Below, in pieces: positions 12,203-21,590 of a stretch of DNA of 32,504 nucleotides; within the stretch, counting starts at the first letter, position 1, and every line of letters starts with the position of its first letter. This DNA is from an uncultured Clostridia bacterium (GTDB lineage: Bacteria > Bacillota > Clostridia > Christensenellales > CAG-1252). A program made the translations under genes and the position numbers. The DNA lies in the NCBI GenBank assembly GCA_946625545.1, contig CAMOTC010000009.1, forward strand, positions 1 to 32,504. The letters run 5' to 3'. Under the pieces are notes generated by a model. The model ran no database searches. It saw only the letters and a program-made list of their open reading frames with translations, and was not told the DNA's origin.

Positions 12203-14725
12203 ATGGAAAATACCGCAAACGTTGAACAAAGCAAGATCCGCTCGTTCTTCCTGTCGCCCGCACTTCTCATCGCGGCACAGATCGTTTTGTCTATAGCGAT
12301 CGCCGCGGGGGCGATATTCTATACCTATGCGACCGTCATCGTCTATCGCTTGTGGAAGCTCGTCTTGATCGACATCGACTTTATCCTCTGCGCGGGGGCC
12401 CTCTTTACCATCGTGTATTTCGAGAAACATCCCGATTGTAAACTATGGCACCTCGCCTTTCCTTTCGTGATCGGCGCGGGAGTCTTTGCGGGTCTCTTTT
12501 TCGGCGCGCAGGCGATCCTCGCCCATTACTTCAATCCCACCTTATGCTGTATTATCGGCGTCTCCATCGCACTCGCCTTTGACATCGCTTGCGTGATCGC
12601 GCAGGACATCTTTGCCATCAAGCGGGACAGGCGCTTTTACCTGATCTGGACCATCGTCTTTGTGATCGCGGTATATATCGGGACGCTCCTATTATCCTTT
12701 ATGACCCTGCCGCACGGCTGGCTTTTTAAGAATCTATCCAAGGACGCCCATACCTTCAGTACGGCGGGATACGAGGCGTATGCTCTGACCGCCGAGGACA
12801 GGGAGGCGGGGAAAGACTGGATGAATGCCGCGCTTATGGGAGATGGAAAGGACGCACCCTTTGACTTCGCGATCGGGGACACGACCTTCCGCACGGCGAG
12901 CGCCTCGTGGGAGAGTATAGTCGAAAAGAACGACACTGCCGAAAACGGCGATCTCTCCTTTATCAAGACCTATACCTCTCCGTCGGGCTTGGAGGTGCGC
13001 CTCGTGGCGGCATACTACGACCTGACGGGGACGGTCGAATGGACGGTCTATCTAACGAATCGCGGCGCGGGAAATACCCCCGAGGTCACCGACCTCTACG
13101 CGATGGATGCCTCTCTCGACATCCTCTCTCCCACCCTCTATTTCAGCGGCGGGAGCAACGAGGCGAATGACGACTACGTCCTCTATTCCCGCTCACTCGG
13201 AAAGTCGGGTTGCACCTTCGATACCGTGAACGGCAGGGCGTCTAAACTCTATCTGCCTTTCTTTAATCTCACGTCGGAGGAGCGCGGCGCCACGATCGGC
13301 ATCGGCTGGTCGGGAGAGTGGACGGCGAGCTTCGCCGCAGACGAGAATACCTCGGTCAAAATCGGACAGAGCGCCCTCGCGGGCTATCTCTCGCCGGGGG
13401 AGAGCATCCGCACCCCATTGGTCTCGCTCTCTCTGTATGCGGGGGGCAATCCTCTCAAGGGCTTCAACAATTTCCGCGCAGATATAAAGCGCGGACTCGG
13501 AGAGGATCGCACGGCGAATATGGTGATGTTTGCGGGAGCGGAAGGGCAGGACGACACGTCGCGCGCGAATGAAGCGGGGACGAAAGCCTATCTCGAAAAG
13601 CTCGCGGAGCTCACGCTCCTCGACGAATTGGACTACGCTTGGTACGACGCCGCCTGGTACGATACCTCGGGGACGAAGGATTGGCGTCAGTCGATCGGAG
13701 ACTGGACGGTGGACTCTGTGAAATATCCGAGCGGTCTCGGCGCGGTCAGCGACACTCTCGGGGAAAATGAGGTCGGGATGCTTCTATGGTACGAGCCCGA
13801 GCGCGTCCCGATGACCTCTAAACTCTACGCTTCCATCAAGGCGGCGGGGCACGACTCTTGGCTGATCGAACCTACGAACGGCTCCTCAGACTGCTTATGG
13901 AATATGGGGAATCCCGCGGCCCTCGCGTATATGACGGACTATATCGCCTCCTCTCTCATCGAGAATGGGGTCAGCTATTACAGGCAGGACTTTAATATCG
14001 ACCCGAAGCGCTATTGGGAGAGGGCGGATCGCGAGCTCGAGAATGGCAGGATCGGCTTTGCCGAGAATAAGTACGTCGCGGGGGAATACGCCTTCCTCGA
14101 CGCCCTTCGCGAGCGTATCCCCGGGCTCTTGATCGACAACTGCGCCTCGGGCGGCAGACGTATCGACCTCGAGATGTGCCGTCGCGCGGTGCCCCTGTGG
14201 CGGAGCGATTATCAATGCAAGAAGGAAAAGACCGACCTCTCCGAGGCGGCGCAGCAGCAGACCTACGGCTTGTCGCTATGGCTTCCCTATTCCTCTATCA
14301 CCCATCCTGCCGCGAGCAGTGAGTACGACTTCCGCTCTCTCCTCGGCGCCTGCGTGATGTGCTACGGGGACGTGCTTTACGACGCGCCCGAAGCGTACTC
14401 GGACTTTATCCGCGACTACGAGAGGATCAAAGGCTATTTCACCGAAAATTACTATCCATTGACCCCCTGCGCTCCGCGCACGGAGTGCGTCGCGATGCAG
14501 TTCGGCAACGAAAAGGAGGGAGTGATCCTACTCTATTCGCGCGAGGGGAACGACGGTGAAGTCACCTTCCTTCTGAATGGGCTCGCGGCGGACAAGCACT
14601 ACGTCCTGCGTCCTCTCGAGGGGGGCGCGGTCGTGAGGAGCACGGGCAGTAGCCTGATGAATAAGGGATTTACTGCAGAGGCGGCGGAAAAGACGGCGCA
14701 TATCATTCTATACAGCGAGGGTTGA
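12203..14725 (+). CDS. GH36-like alpha-galactosidase with N-terminal polytopic membrane domain
   Basis: YYRQDFNIDP and DNCASGGRRIDLE match the GH36 nucleophile and acid/base regions; about five hydrophobic segments in the N-terminal ~170 aa; ATG at 12203 (MENTANVEQ) preferred, 12185 also possible. Confidence 0.87.
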   Translation: MENTANVEQSKIRSFFLSPALLIAAQIVLSIAIAAGAIFYTYATVIVYRLWKLVLIDIDFILCAGALFTIVYFEKHPDCKLWHLAFPFVIGAGVFAGLFFGAQAILAHYFNPTLCCIIGVSIALAFDIACVIAQDIFAIKRDRRFYLIWTIVFVIAVYIGTLLLSFMTLPHGWLFKNLSKDAHTFSTAGYEAYALTAEDREAGKDWMNAALMGDGKDAPFDFAIGDTTFRTASASWESIVEKNDTAENGDLSFIKTYTSPSGLEVRLVAAYYDLTGTVEWTVYLTNRGAGNTPEVTDLYAMDASLDILSPTLYFSGGSNEANDDYVLYSRSLGKSGCTFDTVNGRASKLYLPFFNLTSEERGATIGIGWSGEWTASFAADENTSVKIGQSALAGYLSPGESIRTPLVSLSLYAGGNPLKGFNNFRADIKRGLGEDRTANMVMFAGAEGQDDTSRANEAGTKAYLEKLAELTLLDELDYAWYDAAWYDTSGTKDWRQSIGDWTVDSVKYPSGLGAVSDTLGENEVGMLLWYEPERVPMTSKLYASIKAAGHDSWLIEPTNGSSDCLWNMGNPAALAYMTDYIASSLIENGVSYYRQDFNIDPKRYWERADRELENGRIGFAENKYVAGEYAFLDALRERIPGLLIDNCASGGRRIDLEMCRRAVPLWRSDYQCKKEKTDLSEAAQQQTYGLSLWLPYSSITHPAASSEYDFRSLLGACVMCYGDVLYDAPEAYSDFIRDYERIKGYFTENYYPLTPCAPRTECVAMQFGNEKEGVILLYSREGNDGEVTFLLNGLAADKHYVLRPLEGGAVVRSTGSSLMNKGFTAEAAEKTAHIILYSEG

Positions 14726-14729
14726 CCAC

Positions 14730-16511
14730 ATGAAATATACCTATCTCCCGAACGGCTATCAATCGTACACCGACAGATCGGACGCCTATCTGCGTTTCAT
14801 CATTGAAAGGCAACTGATGGACAGCGCTCTGTGGTCAAAGTTCGTCGATGTCTATAGGACGCGCGAGGACGCAGGAGACGACGGCTGGCGCGGCGAGTAC
14901 TACGGCAAGATGATGCGGGGTGCCTGCCTCGCCTATAAGTGCCGTCCCGACGAGGCGCTCTACAGCGTGCTCGAGAGGACGGTCAAGGAGCTGATCGCGA
15001 CCGCCGATGAGATGGGGCGCATCTCCACCTATCCCGTGGATCACGAGCTGTGCGGCTGGGATATGTGGTGCAGAAAGTACGTCCTCGTCGGCTCTCTCTA
15101 TTTCTACGATATTTGCCATGACAAGGATCTCAAGGAGAGCATTCTCACGGCGCTTCGCCGACATTTGGACTATATCGCGGCGAGGATCGGAGAGGGGAAG
15201 ACCTCTGTCACCGATACCTCGAATTGGTACGGTGGGATGAATGCCGCCTCTATCTTGGAGCCCGTCGTGGAGATGTATAAGATCACCCGAGAGCCTGCCT
15301 ATCTCGCCCTCGCTCAGCACATCATCGCCTCGGGCGGGTGCCGTGACGGCAGCGTTCCCGAAGCGGTGGAAAAGGGGGTACTTCCGCACGAATTTCCCAC
15401 CACCAAGGCGTATGAGACGATGTCCTACTTTGAGGGTATCCTCGCCTATTATGAGCTCACGGGGGAGAGAGAGTATCTCGACCTCGTGGAGAAGTTCTCC
15501 GACCTCGTGGCGGAGAATGAGATCACCTTGATCGGCTGTGCGGGGTGCCGTGACGAGCACTTCGATCACGCCGCCGTGACCCAGGCAAACGACGTCCCCG
15601 AGAAGACCATTATGCAGGAGACCTGCGTGACGGTGACCTGGATGCGCCTCGAGGAGAGACTGCTCCGCGTGACGGGGAATATGAAGTACGCCGAGCGCAT
15701 CGAGACCTCGGCATTGAACGCCCTCTACGGTGCGATCAATCTGTACGGTGAAAAGCAGTACTGCAAGGAGGAGAAAGCCTTTTTGGATGGCGTCCCCTTT
15801 GATAGTTACAGCCCCCTCGTTGCGTCTCGCCGCGGCGTCGGGATCGGCGGTTATAAGAAATTTGCGAGCGGCGGCTACTACGGCTGTTGCGCCTGTATCG
15901 GTGCGGCGGGCGTCGCGCTCTATCCTCTCGCTTCGGTGATGACGTCCAAGAAGGGCGCAATCGTCCTTTTCTATCACGCGGGCGAGATCAAGATCCCCTT
16001 CGATGGCGGCGAGATGCGCCTTGCGGCGACAGGATCTCTCGCAACGGGGCAGATGGATTACGTCGTGACTGCCGCCCCGACAGGGGAGTGCGAGATCACC
16101 TTCCGTATCCCCGCCTGGAGCAAAGGGAGCACGGTCACCTTGAACGGCGAGAAAGTCGAGAGTGCGGAGAGTACTTGCACCCTTCGCCGCACGTGGAAAG
16201 CGGGCGACGCTATCTCTCTCTCCTTCGCGCTCTCGGGCGAGAAATATCTTTTGAATGGAAAGGTCGCCTTCAAGTACGGCCCCTTCGTCCTCGCGCGGGA
16301 CGAAGCGAAAGGGAGCGATCCGAGTGAAAAGCTGAAACTCACGGACCTTCTACTCCTCCTCCCCATCACACCGACGGAAGAGGAAGAAGTGCGGCTCCTC
16401 CTGCATACCGAGAAGGGAGAAGTCCTCCTAAGCGACTACGCCTCCTCGGGCAAGCGCTGGACGGAGAAAAAGAGCAGGATCGCCGTTTGGCTCCCCGCTG
16501 TGCGAAAATAG
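14730..16511 (+). CDS. GH127/DUF1680-like glycoside hydrolase (beta-L-arabinofuranosidase family)
   Basis: 593 aa; WRGEYYGKMMRGACLAYK, QETCVTVTWMRLEERLLRVTG, GGYYGCCACIGAAGVALYPL (Glu plus Cys residues of the family's Zn site). Confidence 0.85.
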   Translation: MKYTYLPNGYQSYTDRSDAYLRFIIERQLMDSALWSKFVDVYRTREDAGDDGWRGEYYGKMMRGACLAYKCRPDEALYSVLERTVKELIATADEMGRISTYPVDHELCGWDMWCRKYVLVGSLYFYDICHDKDLKESILTALRRHLDYIAARIGEGKTSVTDTSNWYGGMNAASILEPVVEMYKITREPAYLALAQHIIASGGCRDGSVPEAVEKGVLPHEFPTTKAYETMSYFEGILAYYELTGEREYLDLVEKFSDLVAENEITLIGCAGCRDEHFDHAAVTQANDVPEKTIMQETCVTVTWMRLEERLLRVTGNMKYAERIETSALNALYGAINLYGEKQYCKEEKAFLDGVPFDSYSPLVASRRGVGIGGYKKFASGGYYGCCACIGAAGVALYPLASVMTSKKGAIVLFYHAGEIKIPFDGGEMRLAATGSLATGQMDYVVTAAPTGECEITFRIPAWSKGSTVTLNGEKVESAESTCTLRRTWKAGDAISLSFALSGEKYLLNGKVAFKYGPFVLARDEAKGSDPSEKLKLTDLLLLLPITPTEEEEVRLLLHTEKGEVLLSDYASSGKRWTEKKSRIAVWLPAVRK

Positions 16512-16540
16512 TTCAAGCGGGACTTGGTTATCTTCAAAGA

Positions 16541-16573
16541 AAAAAAGCAGCGATGCTTTGTCGCTGCTTTTTA
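16541..16573. terminator. bidirectional intrinsic terminator between convergent genes
   Basis: aaaaaGCAGCGA-tgctttg-TCGCTGCttttt. Confidence 0.85.
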
Positions 16574-16592
16574 TTATATCCTTTCGATATCC

Positions 16593-17528
16593 TTATTTGT
16601 CTTCTTTCGGGTTTTCTTCCTTTTCGGGGGCGCTTTCGGGAGCGGCGGGGCGCACCGCTTTCACGCTTATCGCTTTCTTTTTCTTGGGTCTAAAGAGGGT
16701 AAAGGGCTGTTTCTTTACGCGGCAGACGATATAGCGTATCAAGGCATAGATGCCGAAGACCACCCCGAGCAGTAGGGCGTAGGGGATCACGGCGATGATC
16801 ACGGTCAGGATCAAGCCGAAGACGGTGCCGATGCTCTTTGTGCTGCCAAAGAAGATCTCGCCCAGCTTTTCCCAAAAGTCGGGTTCTTCGTAGGTGCCCT
16901 CCTCGTACAAAGTGATCTCCACCGTGCTGTAATCGCTGGATTTCTTGTAAGCGGAAAGCTTTCCGTTGTAGCTGTCGATCTCGGCGGCGACCTCGATGAT
17001 CTTATCTTGGATCTTCAATTGCTCGTCAAAGGTCGTTGCCTGCGTAGCCAGCGCTTCAAATGCGGCTTTCTTTGCGATCAGGGCGTCGCGCTCTTGCTCG
17101 GCATTCGTGTATTCATCGGTGATATCCTTCCCCGCTACCGTCTGTTCCTCGACCGTCCCTATATCTCCTACCTTTTCAAGGAAGGCGTTTAGGTTTGTCG
17201 TCGGCACCCGCAGCGTGAATCTGTATAGTCCGGAATTTGAAGTATAGGAGGATTCCTCGTATCCTTCCGCTTCGCTGAGGTGGGTGCGGATGGTGGCTGC
17301 TGCTGCCGAATAGTCCTCTACGCTCAGACTGAGATCCACCGTATAGACGATCATTCTGTCGGAGGTTACTATGACTTTTTGAATGCCGTTTCGCGTGGCG
17401 CCGCCCGAGGCTACCCGCTCTTCTGCGGAACGATAATCGCTGTCCTCGGTCTTATCACACGCGGCGAAGGTGCCGATCATCGTGACGGCAAGCAGAAGGA
17501 TCAATATGGAGATCAGTACTTTTTTCAT
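16593..17528 (-). CDS. DUF4349-like lipoprotein with C-terminal TM segment
   Basis: Lipoprotein signal MKKVLISILILLLAVTMIGTFAAC; central region and coiled coil resemble DUF4349; C-terminal hydrophobic helix. Start MKKVLIS chosen inside ORF 16593-17555. Confidence 0.75.
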   Translation of the reverse strand: MKKVLISILILLLAVTMIGTFAACDKTEDSDYRSAEERVASGGATRNGIQKVIVTSDRMIVYTVDLSLSVEDYSAAAATIRTHLSEAEGYEESSYTSNSGLYRFTLRVPTTNLNAFLEKVGDIGTVEEQTVAGKDITDEYTNAEQERDALIAKKAAFEALATQATTFDEQLKIQDKIIEVAAEIDSYNGKLSAYKKSSDYSTVEITLYEEGTYEEPDFWEKLGEIFFGSTKSIGTVFGLILTVIIAVIPYALLLGVVFGIYALIRYIVCRVKKQPFTLFRPKKKKAISVKAVRPAAPESAPEKEENPKEDK

Positions 17529-17607
17529 ACGAAATTCCCCCCCCTTACGGATCATGTCCTAATTATAGCACATTCCAAAGGGGGGATTTCATAAAGATCC
17601 GATTAAA

Positions 17608-18549
17608 TTATCTAAACTGTTCCGTCACCGTCATATCGGGTCTCCTGCCTGAGATAAATCGCATCCTCCACCTTTCGTCCGAGGTCAGTGAGACGGGACC
17701 GCCGTTTGCGCTGTAGGTCTGGAGGAGATATCCTCCGCCGAGATAGATCACGACGTGCGAGATCTTGCCCGTCCCCGTGAAGTAGAAGTCGCCGCGGCGT
17801 AGATCGGCGTAAGAGGTTATCTTTTCCCCCACGGTGTAGTCCGCCTGGCTCCCCGTGTAGTTGCCGAGTTTGATCCCGCATCCGACGTAATAGCAGTATT
17901 GTACAAAAGAGGAGCAGTCAAAGCTTTTCCCCGTGAAATAGGGGCTGACGTTTCCCGACCCTGTCAAGATGCGGGTCGCTCCCCATTCGTAGGGAGTGCC
18001 GAGCTTTGCAAGTCCCGCGCGGATCACCCTCTCGATCATCTCGGTGGTCTCCGCGAGATATACGTAGTCGCCGTGAAGGTAGCCGACGCCGCTCTCGGTG
18101 CGCACTTTGATCCACTCCCCCGCCTTCTCGATATAGGGGAGGCTTGACCCCTTTTTCAGAGTGAAAAGAAGGGGATAGTTCCTTCCCGCGCCGCTCCTGA
18201 CGTTGACGTTTGTGCTTGCGCAGGCGGCGAGGTATGTATCGTATTCGGAGAGTATAGGCTCTTCTTTTGGGGCGAGGGTCTCCTCGATCTCCTCCTCAAG
18301 GGGCGGATCGCTCCCTTCTTCGATCGGGGGAGTGACGGTAAAGGGGGTATCCGATAAAAGGTCCTCTCCCTCCGAAGGTTCGTCCGATAAAGGAGAAATC
18401 GGCTCTTCGTCCGTAGGAGGGAGAGGGGCGGCTATATCCTCGTAAAAGTCGGATATTTCCGCATATTTCTCTCCGCCGCATCCCGCAAGGAGCAGGGAGA
18501 ATAGGAGGATAAATGCGATAGCGAGTGTTATTGTCCGCCGAGTTTTCAT
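17608..18549 (-). CDS. lipoprotein with SH3b domain and NlpC/P60 endopeptidase domain
   Basis: LLLAGCGG lipobox, VNVRSGAGRNYPLLFTLKKGSSLP (SH3b), KSFDCSSFVQYCYY and ISHVVIYLGGGYLLQ (NlpC/P60 Cys and His motifs). Confidence 0.88.
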   Translation of the reverse strand: MKTRRTITLAIAFILLFSLLLAGCGGEKYAEISDFYEDIAAPLPPTDEEPISPLSDEPSEGEDLLSDTPFTVTPPIEEGSDPPLEEEIEETLAPKEEPILSEYDTYLAACASTNVNVRSGAGRNYPLLFTLKKGSSLPYIEKAGEWIKVRTESGVGYLHGDYVYLAETTEMIERVIRAGLAKLGTPYEWGATRILTGSGNVSPYFTGKSFDCSSFVQYCYYVGCGIKLGNYTGSQADYTVGEKITSYADLRRGDFYFTGTGKISHVVIYLGGGYLLQTYSANGGPVSLTSDERWRMRFISGRRPDMTVTEQFR

Positions 18550-18624
18550 AAGCACCACACTCTCATTATAACGGGGGAAGCACATATCTTTTACAGGGAA
18601 ATCCTGGAAAGAGGGCGAAATCCG

Positions 18625-18653
18625 TTGACGAATACTAACTTGTATAATATACT
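18625..18653 (+). promoter_or_regulatory. putative PadR-gene promoter with overlapping palindrome
   Basis: TTGACG (18625-18630), 17 nt, TATACT (18648-18653); palindrome GTATA-A-TATAC at 18642-18652; alternative extended -10 TGTATAAT. Confidence 0.5.
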
Positions 18654-18685
18654 ATTTCTAAAATACATAGGAAAAGGTGTTTGTT

Positions 18686-19228
18686 ATGTCATTGAAACAC
18701 GGTTTACTCGGACTGCTTACTCTGCGCAAGTCGTCCGGCTACGATCTGTCGAAACTATTTCAGGAATCCCTGAGCTTTTTCTGGGTGGCGAATCAGAGTC
18801 AGATCTATCGCGAACTCGACAAGATGGAGGAGGTCGGCTGGGTGGTCTCTTCCAAGGTGGAGCAAGACGCCCGCCCCAATAAGAGGGTGTACGGCATCAC
18901 GAAGGAAGGCAATAAGGAATTGATCCGTTGGCTGAAAGAGGGCAACGCGGAGGATCTCGCCGTCGTGAGAAATCCTCTCTTGATGAAGCTCTTTTTCTCA
19001 GGCAAAGTGGACAGGGAGTACGCGATCGGTATGCTCAAGGAGTATCGCAAGATCTGCGAGGAAGCGAGAGCGGAGATCGCCGCCGAGGTCGCAGGGATCG
19101 GCGAAGTGGAGGAGAGCGCGGCAAAGCCCGCCTATTGGCTGTATGCGACGCAGTATGCCGTCCGCCAGTATGAGTTTCAGATCAAGTGGATCGACGAGAC
19201 CGTCGCACGCTTGACAAAATTGAAGTAA
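18686..19228 (+). CDS. PadR-family transcriptional regulator
   Basis: MSLKHGLLGLLTLRKSSGYDLSKLF...QSQIYRELDKMEEVGWV...RPNKRVYGITKEGNKEL plus C-terminal helical domain. Confidence 0.92.
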   Translation: MSLKHGLLGLLTLRKSSGYDLSKLFQESLSFFWVANQSQIYRELDKMEEVGWVVSSKVEQDARPNKRVYGITKEGNKELIRWLKEGNAEDLAVVRNPLLMKLFFSGKVDREYAIGMLKEYRKICEEARAEIAAEVAGIGEVEESAAKPAYWLYATQYAVRQYEFQIKWIDETVARLTKLK

Positions 19229-19233
19229 AGACC

Positions 19234-21573
19234 ATGTCCGAGGCAGCGAGACTACCCGAAAGAGTGGTCGTTGATTACGATGACTACTATCTCACGGAGT
19301 ATTCCGTCTATAAGACGGAGTCTCTCTCCCTCGCGACGGAGAAGCTCGCGGGAGTCAATCTCCTTTTGACCCATCTCGCCTTTGCCGCGCTTGCTGCGGG
19401 AATACGGGAGGGGACGTACGGATTTTCGGCGGAGGACGTAAAGTTCTTCGCCCGTTTTTCTCTCTCGGGGGAGGGTCGCACAGGGGGTGCGAGCGTTATT
19501 TTTTACGACTTTCGCTCCTATCCCGTGACCTCGAGCGGGGATATGCGGCTTAGAGGTCTCACGGATTTTCGCGTGGAGAGAGCCTCTGCCAATGACATCT
19601 CGTATGCGAAACTCTATCGCACTTTCAGCGCGGAGACAAATCTCCCTCTCCTCGACGACTTGCAGAGAAAGATCGTCTTTACCGAGGGCAAGAATATGCT
19701 CGTGCAGGGCATCGCGGGGAGCGGCAAGACCAATCTCTGTATCGACAAGATCCTCTTTGCCGCCTCGATGAATTACGGCGGGCGCACGCTGTACAGCACC
19801 TATTCGCGCGGCTTGCTCCTCGACGTGAGAAATAAGGTGGAGGCATATCTCCGCTCCTTGAAAGAGTATTACGCCGCCTATGCGGCAGGGCGGGCGACTG
19901 TCGGAGGAGACTCCGAGATCCTCGCGGCGGAGCGCTTGATCGGCGTCCCGCTCTCCTCTGCGGAAGGGGTGGCGCCTCAGCTCGAACGCATCATCGACTA
20001 TCTCGAGAATAAGGTGGACTATCTCCTGCTCGAGGACATTTTTCGCGCTTCTCTCGGAGAGAGGACGCGTGCCGACGAGAATACCTTTTTTGACTTTCTC
20101 CGTCATTCCAAAAACTATAATCTCCTCCAACGCAGGAAAAAGTCAGAGGTCTCCGACGAGGTCCTCTATAAGGAGATCTACGGCTTTATCTACGGGAAAG
20201 CCACGACTCGCCCCCTCACCAAGGAGGAATATCTCCTCGCGAGGAAGGGCGCCTTCTCCCGCTTTGACACGGAGTTTATCTACGACCTGTCCGAGGAGTA
20301 TCTCTCGGAGATCCGCGCAAGGGGGCTTTTGGACTTAAATCTCGCCTGCGCCGAGGTCGCTCTCCCCGCTATCCCCACCTACTCCCTCGCGATCCTCGAC
20401 GAGGTGCAGGACTTCACCGAGCGTCAGCTCGCTTTCTTCCGCTCTCTCGCGGTCAAGCTCTTTTGCGTGGGTGACGCCTCGCAGATGGTAAACCCCGCTT
20501 ATTTCTCCTTTGCGCGGCTCAAGGATCTCCTCTATAAAAAGGACGTGACCGACGTCGAGGAGCTCAGCTACAATTACCGCAACAGTCCCGAGATCGCAGG
20601 GGTGGTCGCCTCTCTCTCCGACCTAAATCGCGCTACCTTCGGCGTGCACGGATTCGTGCTCTCCGCAGAGGCGGTGGCGTCAGAGGCAGGCTCTATTGCG
20701 GTGCATTTCAAGACGGCGGACTTTATAAAAAGGATCGCAAGGGAAAAGACGGATAACTTCACCGTCGTCGTCGCGACCGCCCGCGAGAAGCAAGCGCTCC
20801 GCGAGCTCCTGCCGAAAAAGGAGATCTTGACCGTCTCCGAGATCAAGGGCTTAGAGCGCGATACCGTCGTCCTCTACAACGTCCTTTCCTCCAATAAGGA
20901 CAAGTTCCACGCCCTCGCTCGCACCGAGATCGACAGGAAGGGCGCGGATGAAAACAGCGTCTATCGCTACTATTTCAATCTCTTTTACGTCGGCGTGTCG
21001 AGAGCGCGCCGCCATCTCTTTGTCGCAGAGGAGGGGGAGATCGCGCAGTTCAGCGATTTCTTTAAGGAGAATTTCCGCTCTCTCACCACCGCGGACGCCG
21101 TGATGAAGCTCAAGGAGACGGTGGGCAGTACCCTCGTCGATCAGGAAGAGCACAAGCGCCGTGCGGAGGAGTTTACCCGTCTCGGGCAGTACGATAACGC
21201 TATCCACGCCGCGAATAACCTCGTCAACGATAAGGAGCGCGAGCAGGCGATCTTGAACGTCACCGTCTGGCGCGACTACGTCTCGCGTGGCGACTACGTC
21301 GGCGCGGGTGTGGCGTATTGGGAAGGGGGCGACCTCGATAATGCCAAAAAGTACTTTGCCCTCGGCGGCGAGGGAGATCTCGTCGAGCTCTTGGAGGCTG
21401 CGTCGGGCGGCACCGACGAGAAGCTGGACTACAATATCCTACGTTACTACGACAGGCTGAAGGGGAATCCTTCGGTAATGCGTATCATCGAGTCGCTCTT
21501 GCGGCGTGATATCGATATGATCAATAAGATGACGCGAGAGACCTCTCGCAAGCTGAAAGCGAAAGCAAAATAA
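19234..21573 (+). CDS. UvrD-like superfamily 1 helicase with C-terminal TPR-like region
   Basis: Walker A GIAGSGKT, Walker B LAILDEVQDF, CVGDASQMV, LSYNYRNSPEIAG, LFYVGVSRARRHLFV; tail with TPR-like helices (RRAEEFTRLGQYDNAIHAANNL...). Start at ATG 19234. Confidence 0.88.
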   Translation: MSEAARLPERVVVDYDDYYLTEYSVYKTESLSLATEKLAGVNLLLTHLAFAALAAGIREGTYGFSAEDVKFFARFSLSGEGRTGGASVIFYDFRSYPVTSSGDMRLRGLTDFRVERASANDISYAKLYRTFSAETNLPLLDDLQRKIVFTEGKNMLVQGIAGSGKTNLCIDKILFAASMNYGGRTLYSTYSRGLLLDVRNKVEAYLRSLKEYYAAYAAGRATVGGDSEILAAERLIGVPLSSAEGVAPQLERIIDYLENKVDYLLLEDIFRASLGERTRADENTFFDFLRHSKNYNLLQRRKKSEVSDEVLYKEIYGFIYGKATTRPLTKEEYLLARKGAFSRFDTEFIYDLSEEYLSEIRARGLLDLNLACAEVALPAIPTYSLAILDEVQDFTERQLAFFRSLAVKLFCVGDASQMVNPAYFSFARLKDLLYKKDVTDVEELSYNYRNSPEIAGVVASLSDLNRATFGVHGFVLSAEAVASEAGSIAVHFKTADFIKRIAREKTDNFTVVVATAREKQALRELLPKKEILTVSEIKGLERDTVVLYNVLSSNKDKFHALARTEIDRKGADENSVYRYYFNLFYVGVSRARRHLFVAEEGEIAQFSDFFKENFRSLTTADAVMKLKETVGSTLVDQEEHKRRAEEFTRLGQYDNAIHAANNLVNDKEREQAILNVTVWRDYVSRGDYVGAGVAYWEGGDLDNAKKYFALGGEGDLVELLEAASGGTDEKLDYNILRYYDRLKGNPSVMRIIESLLRRDIDMINKMTRETSRKLKAKAK

Positions 21574-21590
21574 CATAAAGGAGCAGAGCT

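Noticed and set aside
14835-15977. 380-aa minus-strand ORF opposite the GH127-like gene
   Set aside because: Fully antisense to a gene with clear family motifs; composition typical of a shadow ORF.
17535-17590. gaaattcccccccc ... ggggggatttc inverted pair upstream of the DUF4349 gene
   Set aside because: One arm is simply the gene's G-rich RBS and the other lies upstream of the predicted -10 (extended TGCTATAAT on the minus strand), so it cannot form an mRNA hairpin; homopolymer runs make chance pairing likely.
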